From the NCBI GenBank assembly GCA_017545485.1, contig JAFWMY010000008.1, forward strand, positions 62,001 to 126,000: a stretch of DNA of 64,000 nt, given 5' to 3'. The notes beneath the pieces were generated by a model. The model was given only the letters and a program-made list of their open reading frames with translations. It was not told the DNA's origin and did not search any database. Each line of letters begins with the position of its first letter. Positions within the stretch are counted from its first letter, which is position 1. Origin of the DNA: Candidatus Saccharimonadota bacterium (lineage in GTDB: Bacteria; Patescibacteriota; Saccharimonadia; Saccharimonadales; Saccharimonadaceae). This document shows positions 41,579 to 48,980 of the stretch, piece after piece. The translations under genes were made by a program, and so were the position numbers.

Positions 41579-42271
41579 ATGGCTGAATACAAGCTGGCGC
41601 TAAAAAAGCGCGAAGTGGTGGGGAAAAAGTTGAAAGGATTGCGTGCTGAAGGGATGATCCCTTCTGTGATTTATGGTGGAAAAGAGCCAATTCTTGCTGC
41701 GTCTGAATATGTTTCTACAGAGAAAGTGTTGGAAAAGGCTGGATATCATTCACCAGTGGATTTGGATGTAGAAGGAAAGAAAAAAATGGCCATTGTAAAA
41801 GATGTGCACATTGATCCAGTTTCACGTAAGATTATTAATATTGAATTTCAAGCAATTTCGGCTAAAGAGGTTGTTGAAGCAACTACTCCAATTGTTATTG
41901 TTGGGTTTGAGGAATCTGAAGCTTCTAAAACTTATCATTTTGCAATGACGAGAGCCATTGAAGAGTTGGATGTTAAGGCTAAGCCGGCTGATTTACCAAA
42001 AGAGTTGGAAATTGATGCTTCTTCCATGAAAGAAGTGGACGATAAACTTAAGATTTCTGATATTAAACTACCAGAAGGTGTGGTATTTGCGGATAAGGAA
42101 TTGGATCCTGAACAGGTAGTGGCATCGCTTTACGATCCAGCAGCTGAAGCTGAAAAACGTGAGGCAGAAGAGAAAGCAGCAGCAGAGGCAGCTGCTGAAG
42201 AAGCAGAATCTGAAACTGAAGGCGAAGAACCGAAGGCTGAAGAGGAAGCTACTGAAGAAAAAGCAGAGTAA
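41579..42271 (+). CDS. rplY: Ribosomal protein L25 (CTC form)
   Basis: Binds 5S rRNA in the large subunit. The 230 residues hold the L25 domain (KKREVVGKKLKGLRAEGMIPSVIYGG) and the C-terminal TL5/CTC beta domain, then an acidic Ala/Glu tail of ~45 residues. TATAAT near 41547 and GAAAGGA before the ATG give it its own transcript. Confidence 0.95.
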   Translation: MAEYKLALKKREVVGKKLKGLRAEGMIPSVIYGGKEPILAASEYVSTEKVLEKAGYHSPVDLDVEGKKKMAIVKDVHIDPVSRKIINIEFQAISAKEVVEATTPIVIVGFEESEASKTYHFAMTRAIEELDVKAKPADLPKELEIDASSMKEVDDKLKISDIKLPEGVVFADKELDPEQVVASLYDPAAEAEKREAEEKAAAEAAAEEAESETEGEEPKAEEEATEEKAE

Positions 42272-44155
42272 TTACAATACTTTTGTTATTGCGATAAGCC
42301 TGTCAGCGAAAGCTTGGCGGGCTTTTTCGTTGTTTTGATTATCTCCTTGCCAAGCGAAGAGCGCAGGATCTTGAAGCGCACGAGCAAAAGAGAAAGTAAC
42401 TGGCCAAGGGAAAGGTCCGTTTTTGATGATTGCGGCGAGATTGTCGGTAGCTTGTTTTGGAGTTTGTCCACCAGAGAGGAATACGACTCCAGCCAGCTCG
42501 CTTGGAACGTGATTTTTAAGGGTTTCAGCAGTATTTGCGCCAACTTCTTCGGGTGTAGATTGGTATTCGGATTGTTTGCCGGCGAGAATCATATTAATTT
42601 TAAGAATACAGGCGTGAAGATTGACCTTGTTGGCGGATAGTTTTTGAAATAGACAGTCACAAATTTTACCAGTGATTTCGGAGTTTTGATCCACGCTATA
42701 ATTGCCGTCGTAAACGACCTCCGGTTCAACTATAGGAACGATATTGTTGTCTTGGCATTTTTTGGCGTAGTCAGCTAGGATTTGGCAATTGATGTCTATA
42801 GCGGTGTCGGTAGGAGTAATAATTTCTCCATTTTCCCCTAAACGTATTTCAAAAGCGGCACGCCATTTTGCGAATCTTAGTCCCATTTTATAGTATTCTT
42901 GTAAGCGGCTATCTAAATTGTCTAGTCCTTTGGTCCAGGTTTCTTCTGGATGGGCTGGATTATTTTCTGGATAGTTGACTGGGGTGGAATCACTGAATTT
43001 CTCTAGACCTTGATCGGTTTTAATACCTGGAATGATGCGTTTGGCGGTTAGATAATCTGTGAATGTTTGGCCGTTATCGGCGGTTTGGCGGGCGGTTTCA
43101 TCGTAAAGAATGACACCATTTACATATTTTTCTAATTCTGGAGTCGTAAAGAAAATATTACGATAGTCGCGGCGATTTTCATAAGTATCAGGGATTTGAA
43201 GCTGTTCGAACTTTTTATGAATGGAACCGCCGGATTCATCAGCGGCAAGTATACCTTTTGGCCTTAAGACAAGATTAGTTGCAATGAGTTCTAGATTATC
43301 TCTACTATTTGGTTGCTGGGTGAGGTTTTCTAGTTCCGCGAGGGTGAGAGTGGTGTCTAGCTTAGCATGTTCAACGTTGAGACGGGCTAATTCTAAGCTA
43401 TCTTCTATAGATTTTCCTAGGATGAAGGAACCGAGAATGGTAGCAGAGGCGATAGAATAAGCAGAAAGATGGGTAAGCATATGGATACGATGAATTGAAA
43501 TTTTCTCTGTAATATTTTCACATGTAAGATGAGATTCGGAAATATCAAGAATGAGATTCGGATCGCAGGATTTAAGAGGAGATGATGGGAAAGTGGGTGA
43601 AGCTTGAAGATCTGTGTAATTTTCACAAAAGACTAAATTTGCTCGCGATAAGAGGGAATTTAGGTAGGGATTATTAAGATTTTGGACGTATAAGATGAGT
43701 TGTGTATTTGGAGAAGAATCTAGATATGAATTTATTTTGGCGGTAGTTTCGCGATTTAGGGTAGCTGAACGATCAATGTAAAGATAGTCGGCTGACTCCG
43801 CTGGAGGGGTAAATTGTGTGACTTGGAATTGACTAGGGACGAAATAAGAAACTGCGTCGTCATTAATTAAGATATAGCGATGAATATAAGTATTTTGGTT
43901 TGGGTCAGTAGTCTCGGTTGTAAAATTTAATTCGGAACCAGATATTGTCGCCGTAAGACCGAGTTTTTGTAAAACTTCTAGAGTAACAGCGGCACCGCCT
44001 AGGCTGCTATTGCGGTTATAGTAGTGATGTTCGCTGGCATTAAAGCTTAAATCTAACCACTTGACGCCGTGGCGATCTGTTTCAAAGTTTTCGGTGCGAC
44101 TGTCAAGATTAAGGTAAACGTCATCTAAAATATTGCCCACGATTAAGATGTTCAT
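42272..44155 (-). CDS. Degenerate PfkB-like domain fused to class I fructose-bisphosphate aldolase
   Basis: 627 residues in two parts. Residues 1-~280 have the ribokinase/PfkB layout: N-terminal MNILIVGNILDDVYLNLD, the GG motif SLGGAAVTLEVLQKLGL, and a C-terminal helix pattern matching PfkB, but where the catalytic GAGD should be the sequence reads THLS, so phosphotransfer is unlikely. Residues ~283-627 are a complete class I aldolase: VLRPKGILAADES, KWRAAFEI, VEPEVVYDG, the Schiff-base Lys519 in ILKINMI, and VVFLSGGQ. It should cleave fructose-1,6-bisphosphate; the dead kinase half may sense a sugar. TATAAT 6 bases before the ATG. tpiA is close by, on the other strand. Confidence 0.88.
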   Translation of the reverse strand: MNILIVGNILDDVYLNLDSRTENFETDRHGVKWLDLSFNASEHHYYNRNSSLGGAAVTLEVLQKLGLTATISGSELNFTTETTDPNQNTYIHRYILINDDAVSYFVPSQFQVTQFTPPAESADYLYIDRSATLNRETTAKINSYLDSSPNTQLILYVQNLNNPYLNSLLSRANLVFCENYTDLQASPTFPSSPLKSCDPNLILDISESHLTCENITEKISIHRIHMLTHLSAYSIASATILGSFILGKSIEDSLELARLNVEHAKLDTTLTLAELENLTQQPNSRDNLELIATNLVLRPKGILAADESGGSIHKKFEQLQIPDTYENRRDYRNIFFTTPELEKYVNGVILYDETARQTADNGQTFTDYLTAKRIIPGIKTDQGLEKFSDSTPVNYPENNPAHPEETWTKGLDNLDSRLQEYYKMGLRFAKWRAAFEIRLGENGEIITPTDTAIDINCQILADYAKKCQDNNIVPIVEPEVVYDGNYSVDQNSEITGKICDCLFQKLSANKVNLHACILKINMILAGKQSEYQSTPEEVGANTAETLKNHVPSELAGVVFLSGGQTPKQATDNLAAIIKNGPFPWPVTFSFARALQDPALFAWQGDNQNNEKARQAFADRLIAITKVL

Positions 44156-44196
44156 GGCTATATTATAGGATATAATAATTTTTTTTACAACGAGAT

Positions 44197-44958
44197 TTAT
44201 GCTATTATGCCGAGAATGCCTTTAAGTGCATATGCGGTGTCTTCGTGGTTCCTAACTGTAATAGTATCAATACCCATTTGTACTACCGGATAATCATTAC
44301 CGCCTGGTTGAGTCATATCACCAAAGTAAAGAATATCTTCTTTGGCAACGTTTAATTCTTCTAATAAATGGGTCATACCGAAGGTTTTGTTCATACCTGG
44401 AGTAATAGCATTTATAGAGGTAGTACCGCCTATCTCGTAATCAAATTCAGGACTTAGTTCCTTACAACGAGCGACAATTTTTTCGCGTTTTTTGCAGTCT
44501 GGATCCCAGGCGTATTTTTCTTCGGTGCCAGCTTTTTGGCCGAGAGCAGAGAAAGTGACCTGGGAAAGACGATTCTCAATAATTTCATCGCCTGGTTGGA
44601 GCTTGTCTTCTTCCCAATAGCCTAATTCTTTGGCGGCTTGCTCTATAGTCGCAGTGATTTTGGCGACTTGTTCTTCGGTCAGAGGATAGTTATAAACTTG
44701 TTTCCAGTCGCCATTTTCGTAGCGATAATATTGGGTGCCTTGAGCAACGAATAGATGGAGATGAGAAAGCTGCTCTGGTGTGGGATTTGGCAAACGATTG
44801 ACAATTTGAATGAGAAATTGGTCAAATTTTTGGCCGGAAATTGGGCAGATTTCAAAATGATTTAGACATTTTGTTAGTAATTCTGCAATGTCGTCAGTAA
44901 TTGGGGTTTTGGCGACGTTTAAAGTTTGGTCTATATCAAATGCTAATACTTTTTTCAT
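44197..44958 (-). CDS. HAD phosphatase resembling eukaryotic-type phosphomannomutase
   Basis: 253 residues, HAD subclass IIB: nucleophile motif KKVLAFDIDQTLNVAKTPI, PISGQKFDQFL, and the motif IV region LYFGDMTQPGGNDYPVVQMG, very close to the FGD-x-T-PGGND signature of eukaryotic PMM. The cap carries NRLSQVTFSALGQ and GGTTSINAITPGMNKT. It may isomerise hexose phosphates or act as a phosphatase; PMM-like motifs favour the first. TATAAT 9 bases before ATG; divergent from tpiA. Confidence 0.75.
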   Translation of the reverse strand: MKKVLAFDIDQTLNVAKTPITDDIAELLTKCLNHFEICPISGQKFDQFLIQIVNRLPNPTPEQLSHLHLFVAQGTQYYRYENGDWKQVYNYPLTEEQVAKITATIEQAAKELGYWEEDKLQPGDEIIENRLSQVTFSALGQKAGTEEKYAWDPDCKKREKIVARCKELSPEFDYEIGGTTSINAITPGMNKTFGMTHLLEELNVAKEDILYFGDMTQPGGNDYPVVQMGIDTITVRNHEDTAYALKGILGIIA

Positions 44959-44991
44959 AATAGTTTTATTATATCATGCTATAATTGAGAT

Positions 44992-45762
44992 ATGAAAACT
45001 TATATTGTGGGCAATTGGAAGCTGAACTTTACGGTAGGTGAGGCGTCCATCTATCTTCATAAATTACTAAAGAATTTACCGAATTATCGTGATGTAGAGG
45101 TTGTAGTAGCGCCTTCGTTAATTGCTTTGCAACCTTTGTCGTTGCAAATTGATCGTCATAAGATGAAATTAGCGGCGCAAAATGCTTTTTATCGTGATTA
45201 TGGGGCATTTACAGGGGAGGTTTCATTTTCGCAATTGCGTGGGATAGTAGACTATGCAATTATTGGGCATTCTGAACGTAGGTATATTTTCAGAGAAGAT
45301 GACAAAATGGTTGCAAAAAAGGTTGCAGCAGCGATTCGTAATAAGATAACGCCGATTCTCTGTATAGGAGAGACTGAAAGTGAGCGAGCTTTTGGGGAAA
45401 CTGCCGATGTAATACGCGATCAGTTGATAGGTGGGTTGTCAGAGGTTTCTGATGACGATTTGGATAAAGTAATAATTGCATATGAGCCGGTTTGGGCAAT
45501 TTCTTCGGTGAGAGAATGTAAACTTGCTACTCCTGATGAGATATCTGAGGTGGTAAAATTGATAAAGAAAGCCTTAAAAGATACTTATGGGGCGAACTTG
45601 GCCGAGAAAGTACCGATTTTATTTGGCGGAAGCGTTAACCCATCAAATGCGGGTTCTTACCTGACTGTACCTGGTATAAATGGATTATTAATTGGTGGTG
45701 CAAGTTTGATTTTAGGTGAATTTACTGATATAATGGAGATAGCTAAGAGAGTGAGGGCATGA
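44992..45762 (+). CDS. tpiA: Triosephosphate isomerase
   Basis: Interconverts the two triose phosphates made by the aldolase next door. The 256-residue TIM barrel has VGNWKLNFT (Lys and Asn), the catalytic His in IIGHSERRYIFREDD, Glu in AYEPVWAIS and the phosphate loop LFGGSVNPSN. TATAAT (extended) ends 6 bases before the ATG. The following membrane-protein gene overlaps its stop. Confidence 0.97.
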   Translation: MKTYIVGNWKLNFTVGEASIYLHKLLKNLPNYRDVEVVVAPSLIALQPLSLQIDRHKMKLAAQNAFYRDYGAFTGEVSFSQLRGIVDYAIIGHSERRYIFREDDKMVAKKVAAAIRNKITPILCIGETESERAFGETADVIRDQLIGGLSEVSDDDLDKVIIAYEPVWAISSVRECKLATPDEISEVVKLIKKALKDTYGANLAEKVPILFGGSVNPSNAGSYLTVPGINGLLIGGASLILGEFTDIMEIAKRVRA

Positions 45763-46511
45763 ACAAAAGATATATTGATTTTGTCCCAACGGGAAAAACG
45801 AAAAGTGTAACAGGAAATACTGCAAAAAAAGAGCAGCAGAGTAGAGTTGCTATGGCTTTTCGTGAGACGCAGCATTCTCGGACTGGACAATCTCAGGTTA
45901 GTCAAACTCAGAGGGTTCAGGCTCAAGCGGTGGGTTCTCGTGCGAGACAATCTCAGGTGCCTCAATCTGTAAATCCGCGACAAGAGGTCATAAGAAGAAC
46001 TGCCGCGGCTTCTAGCAGTACTGTGAATAGAAGCGTTTCTTCGTCTGGAAAGATAGGATTTTCTGCTGAGAGCGGAGCAGCTTTGGGTGTGATTGAAGAT
46101 TTGAATACTAAGTTCGTGAGTAAAGAGGTGGAAAAGAGACCCTTAGGAGGTGAAAAACCGCAGCTTAAAAAGAGCGAAATTAAAGAGGTGAAGGCTAAGA
46201 AATTGATTGGACGAAAAACAAAAGAGCAGGTTGTGGAAAAGCCTGTGGAAAAACCTGTGAAAAAACCAACTCAAAACGCCTATAATGTGCCTAAAACGCC
46301 ATTTATTAATCAAGAGAAGGTTGTTAAAAGGCCTTTGTCTAGAAATGTTTATCAGAAGAAGGTAGAAGAGCCTAAAGAGGAACAGGGTCCTGTAACTATA
46401 ATTGCTAAACCAGAAAAGGAAGGATTTGCAGGGAGAGTCATAGCTATTATTATCATTATTATTCTTGGTGCGACGGCTGGTACAGTGGCTTTTCTTTTGT
46501 TGCCTAGATAA
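45759..46511 (+). CDS. Basic low-complexity protein with C-terminal membrane anchor
   Basis: 250 residues. The first ~215 are Gln/Ser/Arg- then Lys/Glu/Pro-rich and probably disordered (GQSQVSQTQRVQAQAV, VVEKPVEKPVKKPTQ); the last ~25 form one membrane helix, so the bulk is likely cytoplasmic and tail-anchored. Its ATG overlaps the tpiA stop (ATGA). No family recognised; charge suggests contact with nucleic acid or membrane lipids. Confidence 0.65.
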   Translation: MNKRYIDFVPTGKTKSVTGNTAKKEQQSRVAMAFRETQHSRTGQSQVSQTQRVQAQAVGSRARQSQVPQSVNPRQEVIRRTAAASSSTVNRSVSSSGKIGFSAESGAALGVIEDLNTKFVSKEVEKRPLGGEKPQLKKSEIKEVKAKKLIGRKTKEQVVEKPVEKPVKKPTQNAYNVPKTPFINQEKVVKRPLSRNVYQKKVEEPKEEQGPVTIIAKPEKEGFAGRVIAIIIIIILGATAGTVAFLLLPR

Positions 46512-46513
46512 AT

Positions 46514-46822
46514 ATGAGTTTTTTATTGAACAGATTGGATAAAAAAGATAAGGATGAGATTCTGCATTCCTCTCTGTATGGTCGTGCACAGAATAAGGAT
46601 GGGTTTGGAACAACTTCTTATTCAGCTTTTAAAGATAGGTTAGAGGTTGATCGTAATAGAAAAACTATTAGAGGCTATAGAGATGCTCAGATCGTGAATG
46701 AGGCGAGCATTAACTCGCATAAGAGTCGCGTTAAAGAAAAACCAATGCAGAATGCTAATGGTGTTAATGGTGCCAAAAATACTACTCCTCCAGCGATGAA
46801 AAATCCTGGGATTTTTAGATAA
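46514..46822 (+). CDS. Small charged protein of 102 residues
   Basis: Starts 2 bases after the preceding stop and is probably co-translated. Sequence is charged and poorly ordered (NRLDKKDKDEILHSSLYG, DRLEVDRNRKTIRGYRDAQI, then an Asn/Pro-rich tail). No membrane segment, no known domain. Last gene of the tpiA operon before tRNA-His. Confidence 0.6.
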   Translation: MSFLLNRLDKKDKDEILHSSLYGRAQNKDGFGTTSYSAFKDRLEVDRNRKTIRGYRDAQIVNEASINSHKSRVKEKPMQNANGVNGAKNTTPPAMKNPGIFR

Positions 46823-46844
46823 GATATGTTATAATAGTAAAGAT

Positions 46845-46922
46845 GGTGGGATTAGCTCAGATGGTTAGAGCGTCTGATTGTGGTCCAGAAGGTCGTCGGT
46901 TCGATCCCGATATCCCACCCCA
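46845..46922 (+). tRNA. tRNA-His (GTG)
   Basis: Encoded G-1, acceptor GTGGGAT/ATCCCAC, anticodon loop TTGTGGT (GTG), discriminator C and encoded CCA. TATAAT lies upstream at ~46830. Confidence 0.93.
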
Positions 46923-46995
46923 TAAATGGGGATAAAAAAGAGATGAACCGTGCTTAGAGCAAACGGTTCGATCCCGATATCCCACCCCATAAATG
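46897..46995. repeat. 32-bp direct repeat of the tRNA-His 3' end
   Basis: 46897-46928 (T-arm, acceptor, CCA and following bases) is repeated base for base at 46964-46995. Between the copies is a fragment TTAGAGC that recalls a D-arm, so the second copy may be an internally deleted tandem tRNA-His, or the scar of a tRNA-targeting element. Confidence 0.8.
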
Positions 46996-47001
46996 TACCT
47001 T

Positions 47002-47076
47002 GCGGGTGTAGTACAGCGGTTAGTATGCAAGTTTTCCAAACTTGAGATAGGGTTTCGACTACCCTCACCCGCACCA
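47002..47076 (+). tRNA. tRNA-Gly (TCC)
   Basis: Acceptor GCGGGTG/CACCCGC, anticodon stem CAAGT/ACTTG with loop TTTCCAA (TCC), T-arm AGGGTTTCGACTACCCT, encoded ACCA. Confidence 0.93.
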
Positions 47077-47084
47077 TTTTAACA

Positions 47085-47109
47085 AAATAACCACTTGTGG
47101 TTATTTTTT
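47085..47109 (+). terminator. Terminator after tRNA-Gly
   Basis: AATAACCAC, TTG loop, TGGTTATT, T-run. Confidence 0.8.
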
Positions 47110-47158
47110 ATATTAGCTTCTTGGAACTGGTTAGATTTTGGTGTTTATGTTTTAATTA

Positions 47159-47187
47159 TTGACAATTTTTGCATTGTGTGATATAAT
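47159..47187 (+). promoter_or_regulatory. Promoter of the coiled-coil gene
   Basis: TTGACA, 17 bases, TATAAT. The spacer and boxes resemble the promoters at 47840 and 48780, suggesting shared ancestry or co-regulation. Confidence 0.75.
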
Positions 47188-47245
47188 AAGGGCAGTTGTG
47201 GTAAGAAGCAATTTAAAAATTAGTTTCGTTAAGGAGGAAATAAAA

Positions 47246-47755
47246 ATGAGCAGGAAAGCGGACGATATTAGAAGGCAAAAGGAACTTGAGAATTCGGCTA
47301 GTACAGCAGTTAAGGCTAAAGAATCTCCGAAAACAGATGACGAGTTTGCAGCAGCAGTTGACGAGTATTTAAAGAAGCAAGGTTTCGTGGAAAAAGTATC
47401 AGCTTGTGAGAAAAAAGTTGAAAGTAATACCAATGAAATTAAGGAGCTTAAGAAAAAAGTAGATGATATTTCTACTACTGTTTCCAAAACAAAGGAAACT
47501 CTTGACTCACTTGCTTCTGGCAAATCATTAACAAAGTCTGTTCAGGGTGCTGAAGCATTACCTACTTCTATTACTATTCAGAGAGTAATCAAGGCAAAAT
47601 TTGTTGCCGGTAATTATAGCTCGGAAAATAAAATAGCGGTGGAGCAGGCTTCAGGCAAAAAGGCTGACATAAAATACATTTGGGATGATTCCAAAGAAGT
47701 TTTGTCAGCTGATGACCTTGAACGACTTGACATAGTAGAAAAGATCCAAGGATAA
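47246..47755 (+). CDS. Coiled-coil protein of unknown function
   Basis: 169 residues from ATG 47246, fixed by a perfect AAGGAGG 8 bases ahead. The first ~35 residues are charged, ~50-115 form a heptad-like coiled coil (VSACEKKVESNTNEIKELKK, VDDISTTVSKTKETLDS), and the last ~60 make a small mixed domain (TIQRVIKAKFVAGNYSSENK). No signal peptide or membrane segment. It opens the surface locus that runs to 52 kb and ends in a strong terminator. Confidence 0.7.
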   Translation: MSRKADDIRRQKELENSASTAVKAKESPKTDDEFAAAVDEYLKKQGFVEKVSACEKKVESNTNEIKELKKKVDDISTTVSKTKETLDSLASGKSLTKSVQGAEALPTSITIQRVIKAKFVAGNYSSENKIAVEQASGKKADIKYIWDDSKEVLSADDLERLDIVEKIQG

Positions 47756-47789
47756 ATCCTATTACCACAACAGCGCTCTTTAGAAAAGA

Positions 47790-47815
47790 CCTGGCTGAAT
47801 ACAGCTGGGTTTTTT
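47790..47815 (+). terminator. Terminator after the coiled-coil gene
   Basis: CCTGGCTG, AATA loop, CAGCTGGG (8 pairs with wobbles) and six Ts. Confidence 0.8.
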
Positions 47816-47839
47816 CTTGCTGAAAAAATGTTATTAGCA

Positions 47840-47868
47840 TTGACATTTTCGGTGTTGTGTGGTATAAT
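47840..47868 (+). promoter_or_regulatory. Promoter of leader 1
   Basis: TTGACA (47840-47845), 17 bases, TATAAT (47863-47868). Near-identical to the promoter at 48780-48808. Confidence 0.85.
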
Positions 47869-47874
47869 GTAGTT

Positions 47875-48034
47875 ATCTTTGGCTTGGTGAGAGACAGAGA
47901 GGTGTTTAACAATCAGATTATCTCAGATTTCAAATGAAATCTGATATGCTGTCAAAACCCCTAAACCCCCGTCACAAAATTAACTTAGTTCGGGGTGAGA
48001 GCCTCCGACAACCATATAGAAAGAGGTGAGATCC
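47875..48034 (+). promoter_or_regulatory. Structured leader 1 (candidate riboswitch-like element)
   Basis: About 160 untranslated bases before the five-helix membrane gene. Conserved with leader 2: an 8-bp hairpin CAGATTTC-AAAT-GAAATCTG (47924-47943), and a 3' part TTAGTTCGGGG ... CCTCCGACAA. CGGGG (47991-47995) can pair with CTCCG (48003-48007), or CCTC (48002-48005) can pair with the ribosome binding GAGG (48023-48026). The two pairings exclude each other, a switch logic for translation. Confidence 0.6.
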
Positions 48035-48649
48035 ATGAAAATTGGATTATTTATTTTATACGGAATCTTAGTATTCTTTATCACATTAACGGAGTGCTTC
48101 TTATTGAATGGAGGCATTTCTGTAGAGAAAGACTCCGAGGGGTTTCGGAGACTTAATCTAAAGGGAGAAGTCGGGTTTTATGACTGGGCAAGATCGTTTA
48201 TTTTGGCGATTATTGCTGGTTTTATGGCTGGACTAGCTCCTACCTCTGGCGTTTGGGGCATTGTAGCCTTTGTTGTAGCACTTGCTATGATGGGCTATAT
48301 TTGCTTCTGGTCTGCTACAGAGGCTTCTGAAATAAAGGAGATGGTATGTTTTGCATTTTTAATGCTAGTCATCCACTTTATTTCAAATACGGGCGCAATT
48401 GCCTCAGGGGCGGTGATTAGAAACTTCGGTTTTGTGAAGTTTTTAAAAGCAGTTCCTGGGATGGCATTAGTTGCCTGTATTGCGATTATGGTCGCAAGCA
48501 ACCTCTTGTACAGATCAAGGGGAGGAAATCTTCTAGAGCCAGATAAACTGGAAAAACAAAAACAGCTCAATTTCAAATACGCCGCTTATGCGGTAATTGC
48601 AATTGCAGCTGTTATTGTTATCGTGATGTTTATAAAAAGCATCACGTAA
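48035..48649 (+). CDS. Five-helix membrane protein
   Basis: 204 residues, about five hydrophobic helices: start MKIGLFILYGILVFFITLTE, a short polar loop (~30-50), three central helices and a C-terminal one after a basic stretch (RSRGGNLLEPDKLEKQKQ). No family recognised. ATG 48035 is chosen over GTG 48026 because GAGG lies 8 bases before it. The gene is governed by structured leader 1 and followed by hairpins, then by a paralogous leader and gene. Confidence 0.7.
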   Translation: MKIGLFILYGILVFFITLTECFLLNGGISVEKDSEGFRRLNLKGEVGFYDWARSFILAIIAGFMAGLAPTSGVWGIVAFVVALAMMGYICFWSATEASEIKEMVCFAFLMLVIHFISNTGAIASGAVIRNFGFVKFLKAVPGMALVACIAIMVASNLLYRSRGGNLLEPDKLEKQKQLNFKYAAYAVIAIAAVIVIVMFIKSIT

Positions 48650-48779
48650 CTAGGAGGGGTTAGGCATATACCTGGCGGCTCTTTGAGCCGCTGGGGAACC
48701 AGGATTTAAGAGGTTTGAGACTGAGATAAATTGATTGTTAAGCATAAGTTGATTAGGGATAGAGTTTATGGTTTATCTA
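48650..48779 (+). other. Intergenic hairpin region after the five-helix gene
   Basis: CGGCTC-TTT-GAGCCG (48676-48690) is enclosed by CCTGG/CCAGG (48671-48675, 48699-48703); alternatively CTGG-GGAA-CCAG forms a small GNRA-type hairpin. It is followed by GTTTGAGACTGAGAT (48713-48727), a motif repeated at 50731-50745. No T-run, so not a classical terminator. Confidence 0.55.
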
Positions 48780-48808
48780 TTGACTTTTTCGGTAATGTGT
48801 GATATAAT
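48780..48808 (+). promoter_or_regulatory. Promoter of leader 2
   Basis: TTGACT (48780-48785), 17 bases, TATAAT (48803-48808), sharing most spacer bases with the promoter at 47840-47868. Confidence 0.85.
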
Positions 48809-48814
48809 GTAGGT

Positions 48815-48980
48815 AGTCTGAGTTTAGGGAGTTGAATAAACGACGAAGGCCATTAACAACCAAATCATCCCAGATTTCAAATGAAATCTGAATACTATGC
48901 TATCTATGTCCCCTGTAACTATTTTTTGTCTTAGTTCGGGGGCGAAGTCCTCCGACAATCTATAAAGGAGGTGCGCAGCT
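48815..48980 (+). promoter_or_regulatory. Structured leader 2 (candidate riboswitch-like element)
   Basis: Second copy of the leader. The same 8-bp hairpin lies at 48871-48890. CGGGGG (48937-48942) pairs with CCTCCG (48949-48954); the same CCTCC (48949-48953) is a perfect complement of the ribosome binding GGAGG (48967-48971) 9 bases before ATG 48981. Thus one hairpin exposes and the other hides the start. Confidence 0.65.

Noticed and set aside
47159-47245. Longer start for the coiled-coil protein at TTG 47159
   Set aside because: This stretch contains its promoter (TTGACA-17-TATAAT) and the AAGGAGG site, so translation starts at 47246.
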